Counted from the first letter of the stretch, positions 8,470 through 17,970 are shown. The stretch: 64,000 nucleotides of DNA from Geomonas paludis (GCF_014193585.1 NZ_BLXY01000007.1:62001-126000), one strand, 5' to 3'. Translations and numbers: made by a program. The notes: a model not told the origin generated them from the letters alone.

Positions 8470-9669
8470 ATGCGTCAGCTTACCGCCACAATCCTGCTCG
8501 TTTCGGCCCTCCTGGCCCCCGCGCTCTGCCGCGCCGGCGCCAACGAGGAGCTGCAGAACATCAAGAAGCAGATCAAGGAGAAGAACCGGCTCATCTCCAA
8601 GACCCAGAAGGTGGAGACCAAGGTCTCCGGCGAACTGGTGCAGATCCAGAAGTCGCTCGCCGAGAAGCAGTCCAGCCTGACCGCCCTGGGGCGCGACCTC
8701 GCCGGCGTGGAAAAGGGGATCGACAGGACCCACGAGGACATCGAGCACGAGCGCCAGGAGGCCGAGCGCAAGAAGGCGCAGATCAACCGCCGCATGGCCG
8801 CCCTCTACAAGGGAGGCGACACCGGCAACCTGCGCGTTTTCTTCTCCTCGGAATCCTTCCCGCAGATGAGCGAGAACCTGCGCTACATGCGCAGCATCCT
8901 GGAGAACGACAAGAAGCTCTTCCAGCAGTACAACGAAAACCTGGAGCGGCTGAACAAGCTCAAGGAGCGCCTGGAGCAGGAGGCGGTCAAGAAGGAGGGG
9001 CTGCGCCGCTCCATCGAGGCGAAAAAGCGCGAGATCGAGCAGGAGAAGAGCCGCAAGGCGACCTACCTGGTCAAGGTGCGCCAGGACAAGCAGAGCTACC
9101 TCGCCTCGCTCAAGGAGCTGCAGGCCAACGCGAGCCGCCTGCAGAGCATGATTCAAAGGCTTGAAGCGAAAAGTAGAAAAGCGTATAGTTCAAAGACTCG
9201 CCCCGGCAAGGCAGCAGAACCGGCCCGGCCCGGCGTGACCGCCAAGGCCACCCCGGTCCCCAACCAGGGGCTGGGCGCCCAGAAAGGGCGGCTCTCGCTG
9301 CCGGTGCGCGGCAACATCGTCGACCGTTTCGGAAGGCATAAACACCCCGACTTCGATTCCTTTACTGTCAGTAACGGGATCTCCGTGGCAGCCCCCGCCG
9401 GCAGTGCCATTCATGCAATCTATGACGGTGAAGTGATTTTTGCCGACTATTTCAAAGGCTATGGTAATATGATCATCGTCGATCACGGCGAAGGGTTCTT
9501 CAGTCTCTATGCCCACGCCTCGTCCATAGCCAAGAGAGTCGGGTCCAAGGTGTCGAAAAACGATGTCCTTGCCAGCGTGGGCGACCTTGACTCAACCAAG
9601 GGTCCCATGCTCTATTTCGAGATCAGATACCAGGGAAAACCGGTAGACCCGTCCCCCTGGTTCAGATAA
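8470..9669 (+). CDS. envC: EnvC-type murein hydrolase activator (degenerate LytM/M23)
   Basis: 399 residues: signal peptide (about 1-22, ending CRAGA), a long coiled coil (about 25-235) and a C-terminal M23/LytM domain (about 285-399). The zinc ligands of active M23 enzymes are missing: the usual HxxxD is SNGIS and the usual HLHFE is MLYFE, while LYAH is kept. Loss of metal ligands is what EnvC and NlpD activators show, so this should activate amidases rather than cut peptidoglycan. It starts one base after the ftsX stop, matching the known FtsEX-EnvC pathway. Confidence 0.9.
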   Translation: MRQLTATILLVSALLAPALCRAGANEELQNIKKQIKEKNRLISKTQKVETKVSGELVQIQKSLAEKQSSLTALGRDLAGVEKGIDRTHEDIEHERQEAERKKAQINRRMAALYKGGDTGNLRVFFSSESFPQMSENLRYMRSILENDKKLFQQYNENLERLNKLKERLEQEAVKKEGLRRSIEAKKREIEQEKSRKATYLVKVRQDKQSYLASLKELQANASRLQSMIQRLEAKSRKAYSSKTRPGKAAEPARPGVTAKATPVPNQGLGAQKGRLSLPVRGNIVDRFGRHKHPDFDSFTVSNGISVAAPAGSAIHAIYDGEVIFADYFKGYGNMIIVDHGEGFFSLYAHASSIAKRVGSKVSKNDVLASVGDLDSTKGPMLYFEIRYQGKPVDPSPWFR

Positions 9670-9703
9670 GCAGGGTATCGCAACACATTTCCAGGGAGGC
9701 ACA

Positions 9704-11035
9704 ATGTTCAAGGGCAGCAAATTCAAGAAGACAACCCTGTTTGTCACTACCGTTGCACTGCTGACGCTCGTCATCGCGTTCGGCGTGCAACGCAGATGCG
9801 CCGCCCAGGGCGGCGGCAACGACTACCAATCCATCGAGCTGTTCACCGACGTGCTCGCCATCGTCAAGAAGAGCTACGTCGAGGAAGTGGACACCAAGAA
9901 GCTGGTGTACGGCGCCATCAACGGCATGCTGACCTCGCTCGACCCGCACAGCTCCTTCATGCCCCCCGAGACCTACAAGGAGATGAAGATCGACACCAAG
10001 GGCGCCTTCGGCGGCCTGGGCATCGAGATCACCGTCAAGGAAGGTATCCTGACCGTCATCTCCCCGATCGAGGACACCCCGGCCTTCAGGGCAGGGATCA
10101 AGGCGGGCGACCAGATCCTCAAGATCGACGACAAGTTCACCAAGGACCTCACCATAACCGACGCGGTGAAAAGGATGCGCGGCGTGAAGGGGACCAAGGT
10201 CACCCTGACCATCATGCGTGAAGGGTTCGAGAAGACCAAGGAGTTCGTCCTGGAGCGCGACATCATCCAGGTCAAGAGCGTGAAGTACAAGGTACTCGAC
10301 GACGGCTACGGCTACATCCGCATCGCCCAGTTCCAGGAGAAGACCGACGACGACCTGGAGAAGGCGCTTCAGGCCCTGCAGGCGGACAAGAAGCAGCTGA
10401 GGGGCCTGGTGCTGGACCTCAGGAACGATCCCGGCGGGCTCCTGGACCAGGCGGTGCGCGTCTGCGAGCACTTCACCCCGGAAGGGAAGCTGATCGTGTA
10501 CACCGAGGGGCGCGAGAAGGACTCCCAGATGCGCTTTACCTCGAGGAAGAGCCACAAGCAGGGCGAGTACCCCATCGTGGTGCTGATCAACAGCGGCTCC
10601 GCCTCCGCCTCGGAGATCGTGGCCGGCTGCCTGCAGGACCACAAGCGCGCGGTCATCATGGGCACCCAGAGCTTCGGCAAGGGTAGCGTGCAGACCATCA
10701 TCCCGCTCTCGGACAACTCGGGCCTGAGGCTCACCACCGCCCGTTACTTCACCCCGAGCGGCCGCTCCATCCAGGCCAAGGGGATCACCCCCGACATCGT
10801 CGCCGAGCGGGTCGAGATTGCGGCCAGCAGCGAGAAGAAGGAAGGGATGCACATCCGCGAGAAGGACCTCGAGAACCATTTCGAAGACAAGAAGGACGAG
10901 CAGGACGAGAAGAAGGCGAAGCCCGCTCCCTACAAGACCGACGAGATGATCAAGAGCGACTCGCAGGTGCTGCGCGCCCTCGACCTCCTCAAGGGGTGGG
11001 ACATCCTGAAGAGCATGGGCAAGCTCCCCTCCTAA
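9704..11035 (+). CDS. ctpA: C-terminal processing peptidase, S41 family
   Basis: 443 residues. An N-terminal signal or membrane segment (TLFVTTVALLTLVIAFG) is followed by a PDZ domain (GAFGGLGIEITVKEGILTVI, then IKAGDQILKIDD) and the S41 protease core with the Ser in NSGSASASEIVAG and the Lys in SFGKGSVQ, the Ser-Lys dyad of tail-specific proteases. The periplasmic enzyme trims exported proteins and in several bacteria degrades peptidoglycan hydrolases. Its place after ftsEX-envC is conserved in Geobacter relatives, as far as I know, and suggests a role in controlling cell-wall cleavage. The C-terminal region is Lys/Glu-rich. Confidence 0.93.
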   Translation: MFKGSKFKKTTLFVTTVALLTLVIAFGVQRRCAAQGGGNDYQSIELFTDVLAIVKKSYVEEVDTKKLVYGAINGMLTSLDPHSSFMPPETYKEMKIDTKGAFGGLGIEITVKEGILTVISPIEDTPAFRAGIKAGDQILKIDDKFTKDLTITDAVKRMRGVKGTKVTLTIMREGFEKTKEFVLERDIIQVKSVKYKVLDDGYGYIRIAQFQEKTDDDLEKALQALQADKKQLRGLVLDLRNDPGGLLDQAVRVCEHFTPEGKLIVYTEGREKDSQMRFTSRKSHKQGEYPIVVLINSGSASASEIVAGCLQDHKRAVIMGTQSFGKGSVQTIIPLSDNSGLRLTTARYFTPSGRSIQAKGITPDIVAERVEIAASSEKKEGMHIREKDLENHFEDKKDEQDEKKAKPAPYKTDEMIKSDSQVLRALDLLKGWDILKSMGKLPS

Positions 11036-11051
11036 GGAGGGGGCGGTTTGA

Positions 11052-11081
11052 GGGGACTGGCTCCGCCAGGTGCCTGTCCCC
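11052..11081. repeat. REP-like imperfect palindrome (copy 1)
   Basis: A 30-base element that starts GGGGACTGGCTCCGCCAG and ends GTGCCTGTCCCC. The outer six bases pair, and an inner CTGGC/GCCAG hairpin sits at the left. A near-identical copy lies at 52431-52460 and a degraded one inside the 3' end of ftsE (7475-7505). It lies directly after the ctpA stop. Confidence 0.8.
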
Positions 11082-11107
11082 TTAGGTCAGACGGAAAGAG
11101 CAGTAAA

Positions 11108-11139
11108 GAAAAGGGGTGGCCGCGCGGCCGCCCCTTTTC
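11108..11139 (+). terminator. Rho-independent terminator after ctpA
   Basis: A near-perfect hairpin with arms GAAAAGGGGTGGCCGC and GCGGCCGCCCCTTTTC, followed by TGTTTG. It closes the ftsE-ftsX-envC-ctpA transcription unit and, being nearly symmetrical, could work on both strands. Confidence 0.75.
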
Positions 11140-11201
11140 TGTTTGCAGCCCTCTCCCAGGGGGAGAGAGGATGTGGTTGAAGAGCCGACGGGCCGGCCTG
11201 C

Positions 11202-11230
11202 TTGACAGCCCCCGAGGGGATCAGTAAAGT
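11202..11230 (+). promoter_or_regulatory. Sigma-70-type promoter of the cohesin/dockerin-like gene
   Basis: TTGACA at 11202-11207 and TAAAGT at 11225-11230 with a 17-base spacer, 46 bases before ATG 11276. The -35 box is perfect and the -10 matches four of six. Confidence 0.55.
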
Positions 11231-11275
11231 AAACCGGTCCGTTGCGGCAGTTATCCCCCCAGCCCCGAGGTCACC

Positions 11276-12610
11276 ATGATCAGGCAGACTCGCTGTCCCT
11301 GGTATTGGCTGCTTCTTTCCCTCCTGCTGATGGTTTCGGCTACCCCTGCCTTCGCCCTGCCGACCCTCACCATATCCTCGCCGGCATCCGACGGCGTCTT
11401 CGTCCTGCGGGGCGACCAGATGGACGGCGTGGCAGGGCTCGACCTCTCCATCGGCTACGATTCCGCCACCCTCGCCAACCCGCGGGTCTCCATCGGCAAG
11501 ATGGTGCAGGGGATGATGAACGCCGCCAACCCGGGCAACCCGATCCGGCTGGCCATCGTCGGGACCAGCGGCCTCAAAGGTAGCGGCGTCATCGCCAGTG
11601 TCGCCTTCGACCGGACCGGCACTTCCCCCGGCGTGGTCACCCTGGTCACCGGTACCCTTATCGACGCCACCGGCAAGAAGCTCGCCATGGCGCAGCCGGT
11701 CATCGTCAACCCATCGGCCGTGGTGGCCGCGGATGACGGCGGTGCGGGCACCACGCCGATCGGGCAGGAGGGGCGGGGGGACGCCGTTTCGGCAGGGGGG
11801 AGCCCTGTGACGACGCGTCCATTGATGGTCGGAGGGACCGTGACCGTGCCCGGGCAGGAAACCGCGACCGGACAGGACGGGGCGCCGGCTAAGGAGATCG
11901 TGGTGCCGGCCGAAGTGCAGCTGCCGGCGCAGGGAGTGCCCCCGGTCAAGAAGCGGCTGCGGACCAAGAAGGCGCAGGTGGAAGGTGAGGAGCCGCCGCT
12001 GGACCGTGAGGAGAACCCGCCCCCGCCGGAGCAGGAGGCCCCGACTCCCCCAGAGGCGCCCGCGCCCCCGCCGCAAGTGACCCCGCCGGTCGCCATCACC
12101 AGCGTGCTGGACCGGTTCAAGTCTTTCCAAGGGGAGCGCACCCCGGCGAACCTGATGACCCTCTTTGGCCAGGATGCGGCCGTGTACCGTCAGATCCCGG
12201 CGGTGGCCATCGCCGACGGCAAAACGACGGTGACGCTGGTCATCACCATGGTGACCGGCGAGGCCACTCCCAGCTTCACTTTCAGCGGCTGCACCTACGT
12301 TTCGCACCGGCGCACCGAGGCCGGTTGGGAAATACAGGCCAGGCCGAAGCGGGACGTGGTGAGGGCGGACGTCACCATGCTCTACAGCGGTCTGAAGCAG
12401 GAGTTCCCGCTCACGGTGGTGCCCAGGGTCGCGCTGGTGCCGGGGAAGCCGCGACCGGTCAAGGAGTCTGATTTCCAACGTTTCCTCAACGAGCGGGGCA
12501 CTGCGACGCGTCCCCGTTTCGACCTCAACAAGGACGGCCGCCGCGATTACGTCGACGACTACATCTATGCGGCCAACTACCTGGTGCGTACCGGTCTGCA
12601 GGCGCCTTAG
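11276..12610 (+). CDS. Secreted cohesin-domain protein with C-terminal dockerin-like calcium loop
   Basis: 444 residues. A signal peptide (about 1-27, ending TPAFA) is followed by a cohesin-like beta domain (about 28-140: GLDLSIGYDSATLANPRVSI and GVIASVAFDRTGTSPG), a long Pro/Glu-rich linker (about 150-285), a second globular region (about 290-405) and a C-terminal tail DLNKDGRRDYVD (416-427) that matches the dockerin EF-hand pattern D-x-N-x-D-G-x-x-D-x-x-D. The gene stands alone between a terminator and a dehydrogenase gene, with its own promoter. The role is unknown; a structural or surface function is inferred from the domains. It is notable that the secretin at 3247-5853 also carries a cohesin domain. 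Confidence 0.75.
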   Translation: MIRQTRCPWYWLLLSLLLMVSATPAFALPTLTISSPASDGVFVLRGDQMDGVAGLDLSIGYDSATLANPRVSIGKMVQGMMNAANPGNPIRLAIVGTSGLKGSGVIASVAFDRTGTSPGVVTLVTGTLIDATGKKLAMAQPVIVNPSAVVAADDGGAGTTPIGQEGRGDAVSAGGSPVTTRPLMVGGTVTVPGQETATGQDGAPAKEIVVPAEVQLPAQGVPPVKKRLRTKKAQVEGEEPPLDREENPPPPEQEAPTPPEAPAPPPQVTPPVAITSVLDRFKSFQGERTPANLMTLFGQDAAVYRQIPAVAIADGKTTVTLVITMVTGEATPSFTFSGCTYVSHRRTEAGWEIQARPKRDVVRADVTMLYSGLKQEFPLTVVPRVALVPGKPRPVKESDFQRFLNERGTATRPRFDLNKDGRRDYVDDYIYAANYLVRTGLQAP

Positions 12611-12783
12611 GCCCCGGGCCGGCATGGTGGCTCGCTGAGCGGCGATGCCCTCTTCGACCGAATCGAGGAGGGCATTGTCGTGCAGGGGAGCAGGGTCGGC
12701 AATGAGTTTCTGTTGCCGCCAAGGCGGCGATCGGGTATACACGATGGGCCGCGGATGAAAGCGCTTTTGAACGGGAGGAGCCG

Positions 12784-14238
12784 ATGCTCATGCTCAAGGA
12801 CAAAAGTCTATTCCACCAGCTTTGCTTCATCAACGGCGCCTGGACCGGGGCCGACAGCGGCGAGACCGTCGAAGTCCTCAACCCCGCCACCGGGGAAAAA
12901 CTGGGCACTGTTCCCAAGATGGGGGGCGCCGAGACGCGCCGCGCCATCGAGGCGGCCCATGCCGCGCTGCCGTCGTGGCGCGCGAAGACCGCCCAGGAGA
13001 GGTCAGTCATCATCAGGCGCTGGGCCGACCTGCTGCTTCAGCATCAGGACGACCTGGCCGTGCTGATGACGGCGGAACAGGGGAAACCCCTGGCGGAGGC
13101 CCGCGGCGAGACGGTCTACGCCGCCTCCTTCCTGGAATGGTTTGCCGAGGAGGGGAAAAGGGTCTACGGGGACGTGATTCCCTCGGATCAGGCCGGCAAG
13201 CGGATCGTGGTCCTCAAGGAGCCGGTCGGCGTCTGCGCCGCCATCACCCCCTGGAACTTCCCCTCCGCCATGATCACCAGGAAAGTGGGGCCGGCACTGG
13301 CGGCGGGATGCACCATCGTGGTGAAACCTGCCACCGCGACGCCGTACTCCGCCCTGGCCCTGGCGGTGCTGGCGCAGCGCGCCGGCCTCCCCGACGGCGT
13401 CTTTTCCGTGGTTACCGGCTCCGCGGCGGCAATCGGGGGGGAGATGACCGCCAACCCGCTGGTGCGCAAGCTTACCTTTACCGGGTCTACCGAGGTCGGC
13501 AAGAAGCTGATGGCCCAGTGCGCAGGGACGGTCAAGAAGGTCTCCCTCGAACTGGGCGGCAACGCCCCCTTCATCGTCTTCGACGACGCCGATCTCGATG
13601 CGGCGGTTGAAGGGGCGCTGATCTCCAAGTACCGCAACACCGGCCAGACCTGCGTCTGCACCAACCGCTTCCTGGTGCAGGAAGAGATCTACGACCGCTT
13701 CGCCGACAAGCTGGCGCAGGCGGTCGCCCAACTGAAGGTGGGGGACGGGCTGAAGGGTGAGACCCAGCAGGGGCCGCTGATCGACATGGCGGCGGTGGAG
13801 AAGGTCGAGGAGCACATCGGCGATGCCCTGGCCAAGGGAGCCCGGGTCGTCTCCGGTGGCAACCGCCATGCCCTGGGAGGGTGCTTCTTCGAGCCCACCG
13901 TCCTCGCCGACGTGACCCCGGAGATGCACATTGCCCGGGAGGAGACCTTCGGGCCGGTGGCGCCGCTGTTCCGCTTCAGGACCGAGGAGGAAGCGATACG
14001 TTTGGCCAACGACACCGAGTTCGGCCTGTGCGCCTATTTTTACAGCCGTGGCGTCACGCGGGTCTGGCGGGTTGCCGCAGCGATCGAGGCCGGCATCGTC
14101 GGCATCAACACCGGACTCATCTCCACCGTGGTGGCGCCCTTCGGCGGCATCAAGGAATCCGGCATTGGCCGGGAAGGTTCCAGGTATGGCATCGAGGAGT
14201 TCCTCGAGATGAAGTATCTCTGCCTCGGCGGCATGTGA
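12784..14238 (+). CDS. gabD: NAD(P)-dependent succinate-semialdehyde dehydrogenase
   Basis: 484 residues of the aldehyde dehydrogenase superfamily, with the GabD-type pattern: general base in LELGGNAPFIVFDDADLD, nucleophile in NTGQTCVCTNR, and NPATGEKLGTVP near the start. It would oxidise succinate semialdehyde to succinate, feeding the TCA cycle. The start is supported by GGGAGGAG immediately before ATG 12784; ATG 12790 is an in-frame alternative. No gabT or other GABA gene is adjacent, so the physiological substrate is not fixed by context; closely related family members use other semialdehydes. Confidence 0.85.
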   Translation: MLMLKDKSLFHQLCFINGAWTGADSGETVEVLNPATGEKLGTVPKMGGAETRRAIEAAHAALPSWRAKTAQERSVIIRRWADLLLQHQDDLAVLMTAEQGKPLAEARGETVYAASFLEWFAEEGKRVYGDVIPSDQAGKRIVVLKEPVGVCAAITPWNFPSAMITRKVGPALAAGCTIVVKPATATPYSALALAVLAQRAGLPDGVFSVVTGSAAAIGGEMTANPLVRKLTFTGSTEVGKKLMAQCAGTVKKVSLELGGNAPFIVFDDADLDAAVEGALISKYRNTGQTCVCTNRFLVQEEIYDRFADKLAQAVAQLKVGDGLKGETQQGPLIDMAAVEKVEEHIGDALAKGARVVSGGNRHALGGCFFEPTVLADVTPEMHIAREETFGPVAPLFRFRTEEEAIRLANDTEFGLCAYFYSRGVTRVWRVAAAIEAGIVGINTGLISTVVAPFGGIKESGIGREGSRYGIEEFLEMKYLCLGGM

Positions 14239-14264
14239 TAAATGAGAAATACTGACAGACGTTA

Positions 14265-14350
14265 CTCCTCCCCCTGGAGGGGGGAGGTCGGGAGGGGGGG
14301 ACTCCATGGCTTTTCCCCCTCCCTGGCCCTCCCCCTCCGGGGGAGGGGAC
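14265..14350. repeat. GC-rich imperfect palindromic intergenic element (copy 1)
   Basis: CTCCTCCCCCTGGAGGGGGG starts the left part and a CCTCCCCCTCCGGGGGAGGG segment forms the right part, separated by about 30 bases. The left part is shared with elements at 28206 and 35049. It separates gabD from fdhD and could fold as RNA or DNA hairpins. Confidence 0.7.
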
Positions 14351-14363
14351 TTTGGGACAGTGT

Positions 14364-15122
14364 ATGACGAACGTTACCACCTACAACGACGGCAAAGTGC
14401 TGCGCGGCGAGATCGACGTGGTGCGGGAATTCCCCCTGGTGCTGCGGGTCAACGACCGTGAACTGGTCACGCTGATCGCCTCGCCCCACGACCTGCGCTT
14501 CCTCGTGGCCGGCTTCCTGCGGCTGCAGGGATTCGTCTCGCAGGTGGACGACTTCCTGGTGTTGAGCGTGTGCAACGACTACGGCATCGCCAACGTCCGC
14601 ATCAAAGGGGAGATCCCGGCCGAACTGAAACCCGTCTTGACCTCCGGGTGCGGCACCGGCGTCACCTTTTCCCTGCCGGAAGCTGCCGGCGTGAAGGAAG
14701 GGGAGGCCAGGGGACAGGTTCCCGTCGCGGCCGTCTTCGAGCTGATGAAGCAACTGGCGCTGCACTCCACCAGCTACAAGAGCCACGGCGGCGTCCACTC
14801 CGCCGCGGTCGGCGCTCCGGACGGAACGCTGGTCCTGCACGCCGAAGACCTGGGCAGACACAACACCATCGACCGCCTCGCCGGGGAGGCCTTGCTGAAG
14901 GGAATCCCCCTCGCCGGCACCATCCTGGCCACCTCCGGCCGTGTCTCGGCCGAGATGGCCGCCAAGGCGGCGCTGCTCGGCATCGCCGTCATCGTTTCCC
15001 GCACCTCTCCCACCGATATGGCCATCCGCATCTGCGACCAGGCCGGCATCACCCTGGTCGGCTACCTGCGCGGTACCAGGTTCACCGCCTACACCCATCC
15101 TCAATACATTTTATTTCCTTAA
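14364..15122 (+). CDS. fdhD: Formate dehydrogenase accessory sulfurtransferase FdhD
   Basis: 252 residues with FdhD family blocks: HAEDLGRHNTIDRLAG, TSGRVSAEMAAKAALLGIAV and SRTSPTDMAIRICDQAGITL. FdhD passes sulfur to the molybdenum or tungsten cofactor so that formate dehydrogenases become active. Cys96 in TSGCGTG aligns with the essential first cysteine of the E. coli CxxC; the second position is Gly here, as in many single-cysteine family members. TTG 14352 is a possible upstream start but ATG 14364 is more likely. No formate dehydrogenase subunit is in the window. Confidence 0.93.
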   Translation: MTNVTTYNDGKVLRGEIDVVREFPLVLRVNDRELVTLIASPHDLRFLVAGFLRLQGFVSQVDDFLVLSVCNDYGIANVRIKGEIPAELKPVLTSGCGTGVTFSLPEAAGVKEGEARGQVPVAAVFELMKQLALHSTSYKSHGGVHSAAVGAPDGTLVLHAEDLGRHNTIDRLAGEALLKGIPLAGTILATSGRVSAEMAAKAALLGIAVIVSRTSPTDMAIRICDQAGITLVGYLRGTRFTAYTHPQYILFP

Positions 15123-15230
15123 TGCTTTCTCTTTTCTCACAGTGATCGAGCCGCACTGATTCCAGCTAAAACGCCACAGTAACAGCTCTTTCGAGACGGA
15201 TCTGCGCCATTTTACAGGTGCTTTCAATAA

Positions 15231-15259
15231 TTGACAAAGCAGGGTAAAAATTGTATACA
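15231..15259 (+). promoter_or_regulatory. Sigma-70-type promoter of acnB
   Basis: Perfect TTGACA at 15231-15236, 17-base spacer, TATACA at 15254-15259. It leaves a leader of about 75 bases before ATG 15341, which is preceded by AGGAGG. Surrounding DNA is distinctly AT-richer than the genes around it. Confidence 0.7.
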
Positions 15260-15340
15260 GTATCCGTTCAAATGTAGCATCAGCTGACAGAAGAGTTTTG
15301 ATAACTTCCGTAAATAGCTGCACATTATCTAGGAGGAATC

Positions 15341-17860
15341 ATGATCGAAGCGTACCTGAAGCAAGAGGCAGAAAGAACGGCACTCGGTATCCCTGCGAAG
15401 CCGCTCGACCCTGAGCAGACCGCGGAACTTTGCAAACTGTTGGAAGCACCCCCGGCAGGCAAGGAGGAGTTCCTGCTCCACCTCCTGAAGGAAAGGGTTT
15501 CCCCGGGCGTTGACCCGGCGGCCGAAGTGAAAGCCGGTTTCCTGGCAGCCATCCTCACCGGCGCCAAGAAATCCCCGCTGGTCTCCAAGAAAGACGCGGT
15601 CCAGATCCTGGGCACCATGCTGGGCGGCTACAACGTGGCCCCGCTGGTCGCAGCCCTGAAAGACGCCGAGGTAGCCGACGAGGCCGTCAAGGCACTCTGC
15701 GGCACCACCCTCGTGTACGATGCCTTCGATGATGTGCTCGAACTCTCCAAGTCCAACGCCGGCGCCAAGAAGGTGCTCGAGTCCTGGGCTAACGCGGAGT
15801 GGTTCACCTCCAAGCCGGGCCTGCCGGAGACCGTGAAGGTGAAGGTCTACAAGGTCGACGGCGAGATCAACACCGACGACTTCTCCCCGGCGGGCGACGC
15901 CTGGAGCCGTCCTGACATCCCGCTGCACGCGCTGGCCATGGGCAAGACCCGCTTCCCCGATGGCAACGCCACCATCGCCAAGTTCAGGGCTGACGGCTTC
16001 CAGGTTGCCTTCGTGGGCGACGTCGTCGGTACCGGTTCTTCCCGTAAGTCCGCCTGCAACAGCGTGCTCTGGCACATCGGCCAGGACATCCCGGCGGTTC
16101 CCAACAAGCGTCGCGACGGCATCATCATCGGCGGCGTCATCGCCCCGATCTTCTTCAACACCGCGCAGGACTCCGGTGCGTTCCCGATCAAGACCGACGT
16201 GACCAAGATGAAGACCGGCGACGTCATCGTGATCAACTCCAAGAAGGGTGAGATCACCACCGAGGGTGGCGAAGTTCTCTCCACCTTCACCGTGGCGCCC
16301 AACACCCTGTTCGACGAGTTCCGCGCCGGCGGCCGCATCCCGCTGATCATCGGCCGCGCCCTCACCGACCGTGCCCGCAAGGCCCTCGGCATGGCTCCGA
16401 CCGACGTCTTCACCCTGCCGGTGAACCCGGTTGCCAAGCCGGGCCAGGGCTACTCCCTGGCACAGAAGATGGTCGGCCAGGCCTGCGGCGTTGCCGGCGT
16501 CCTGCCGGGCACCGCGTGCGAGCCGAAGATGACCACCGTCGGCTCCCAGGACACCACCGGCCCGATGACCGCCGACGAACTGAAAGAGCTCGCCTGCCTC
16601 AAGTTCCAGGCGCCGATGTTCATGCAGTCCTTCTGTCACACCGCTGCTTACCCGAAACCGGCCGACGTCAAGATGCACAAGACCCTGCCGCAGTTCATCA
16701 TCGAGCGTGGCGGCGTGCCCCTGAAGCCGGGCGACGGCGTCATCCACTCCTGGCTGAACCGTCTGCTGGTTCCCGACACCGTCGGTACCGGCGGCGACTC
16801 CCACACCCGTTTCCCGATCGGGATCTCCTTCCCGGCAGGTTCCGGCCTGGTCGCCTTCGCAGGCGCCCTCGGCTTCATGCCGCTGGACATGCCTGAGTCC
16901 GTACTGGTCCGCTTCAAGGGCAAGTTCAACCCGGGCATCACCCTGCGCGATGCGGTCAACGCGATCCCGTACTGGGCGATCAAGCAGGGCCTCCTTACCG
17001 TGCCCAAGAAGAACAAGGTCAACATCTTCAACGGCCGCATCCTCGAGATGGAAGGTCTTCCGGAGCTCTCCGTCGAGCAGGCCTTCGAGCTGACCGACGC
17101 CGCTGCCGAGCGTAGCGCCGCCGCCGGCTGCATCAAGCTCTCCGAGGAGTCGGTAGCCACCTACCTCCGCTCCAACGTGGCCCTCATGAAGCAGATGATC
17201 GCTGACGGCTACCAGGATGCCCAGACCCTGCAGAACAGGATCGATGCAGCCAACGAGTGGCTGAAGAATCCGAAGCTGCTGTCCGCAGACGCCAACGCCG
17301 AGTACGCCGCGGTGATCGAAATCGACCTCGCCGAGATCACCGAGCCGATCCTCGCCTGCCCGAACGATCCGGACGACGTGAAGCTCCTCTCCGAGGTTGC
17401 CGGCACTCCGATCCAGGACGTGTTCCTCGGTTCCTGCATGACCAACATCGGCCACTTCCGCGCTGCCGGCGAGATCTGGAGGGGCCAGAAGTTCAACCCG
17501 AACGTCCGCACCTGGATCTGCCCGCCGACCCGCATGGACCAGGCCAAGCTGAAAGACGAGGCATACTTCTCCGTCTACAGCGCCATGGGCGCACGCGTCG
17601 AGATCGCCGGCTGCTCGCTGTGCATGGGTAACCAGGCACGCGTGCCCGACGGGGTCAACATGTTCTCCACCTCGACCCGTAACTTCGACGACAGGATCGG
17701 CAATGGCGCCAAGGTATTCCTGGGCTCCGCAGAGCTCGGTGCCGTCACTGTCAACATGGGCAAGCTCCCGACCCCGGCCGAGTACCTGGCCGTGTACAAG
17801 GAGAAGGTCGAGCCGAACAAGGCCAACGTGTACAAATACCTCCAGTTCGACGAGATGTAA
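15341..17860 (+). CDS. acnB: Aconitate hydratase B
   Basis: 839 residues, the length and domain order of AcnB: an N-terminal HEAT-like domain ([20 protein letters not shown]), the swivel domain next ([33 protein letters not shown]), then the catalytic core with [17 protein letters not shown] and the iron-sulfur cysteines ([13 protein letters not shown] and GCSLCMGNQ). It interconverts citrate and isocitrate in the TCA cycle. A strong promoter and ribosome site precede it and a terminator follows, so it is transcribed alone. Codon choice is highly biased, as for an abundant enzyme. Confidence 0.97.
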   Translation: MIEAYLKQEAERTALGIPAKPLDPEQTAELCKLLEAPPAGKEEFLLHLLKERVSPGVDPAAEVKAGFLAAILTGAKKSPLVSKKDAVQILGTMLGGYNVAPLVAALKDAEVADEAVKALCGTTLVYDAFDDVLELSKSNAGAKKVLESWANAEWFTSKPGLPETVKVKVYKVDGEINTDDFSPAGDAWSRPDIPLHALAMGKTRFPDGNATIAKFRADGFQVAFVGDVVGTGSSRKSACNSVLWHIGQDIPAVPNKRRDGIIIGGVIAPIFFNTAQDSGAFPIKTDVTKMKTGDVIVINSKKGEITTEGGEVLSTFTVAPNTLFDEFRAGGRIPLIIGRALTDRARKALGMAPTDVFTLPVNPVAKPGQGYSLAQKMVGQACGVAGVLPGTACEPKMTTVGSQDTTGPMTADELKELACLKFQAPMFMQSFCHTAAYPKPADVKMHKTLPQFIIERGGVPLKPGDGVIHSWLNRLLVPDTVGTGGDSHTRFPIGISFPAGSGLVAFAGALGFMPLDMPESVLVRFKGKFNPGITLRDAVNAIPYWAIKQGLLTVPKKNKVNIFNGRILEMEGLPELSVEQAFELTDAAAERSAAAGCIKLSEESVATYLRSNVALMKQMIADGYQDAQTLQNRIDAANEWLKNPKLLSADANAEYAAVIEIDLAEITEPILACPNDPDDVKLLSEVAGTPIQDVFLGSCMTNIGHFRAAGEIWRGQKFNPNVRTWICPPTRMDQAKLKDEAYFSVYSAMGARVEIAGCSLCMGNQARVPDGVNMFSTSTRNFDDRIGNGAKVFLGSAELGAVTVNMGKLPTPAEYLAVYKEKVEPNKANVYKYLQFDEM

Positions 17861-17884
17861 TCAGAGCTGGCAGTAGCGCTGCAG

Positions 17885-17922
17885 TAAAAAAGGCCCGCCG
17901 GGAAACCGGCGGGCCTTTTTGC
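17885..17922 (+). terminator. Rho-independent terminator of acnB
   Basis: AAAAAAGGCCCGCCGG and CCGGCGGGCCTTTTT pair around a GAAA loop, giving a classic hairpin plus T-run 25 bases after the acnB stop. The A-run on the other side makes it a likely two-way terminator also for pepF, which reads toward it. Confidence 0.88.
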
Positions 17923-17930
17923 GTTTTCTT

Positions 17931-17970
17931 GTCTGACCAGTCCGACCAGTCCGACTGGTCAGAGTCCGAC
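17931..17970. repeat. 9-bp tandem repeat, stop-adjacent (copy next to pepF)
   Basis: Tandem and partly inverted copies of the nonamer TCCGACCAG/TCCGACTGG. The array ends one base before the pepF stop codon (minus strand, 17971-17973), so it begins immediately after that gene. Confidence 0.75.

Noticed and set aside
8470-9669. Active M23 zinc endopeptidase
   Set aside because: The HxxxD and HxH metal ligands are replaced (SNGIS, MLYFE), so an activator role is more likely.
12640-12680. Terminator after the cohesin/dockerin gene
   Set aside because: A GATGCCCTC/GAGGGCATT stem exists but its loop is long and no T-run follows on either strand.
15329-17455. A 708-residue open frame antisense to acnB
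   Set aside because: Mirror of a highly codon-biased gene; no start signals and no recognisable domain.
17931-17970. CRISPR array
   Set aside because: The repeat units are 9 bases, directly adjacent and without spacers; no cas genes are present.
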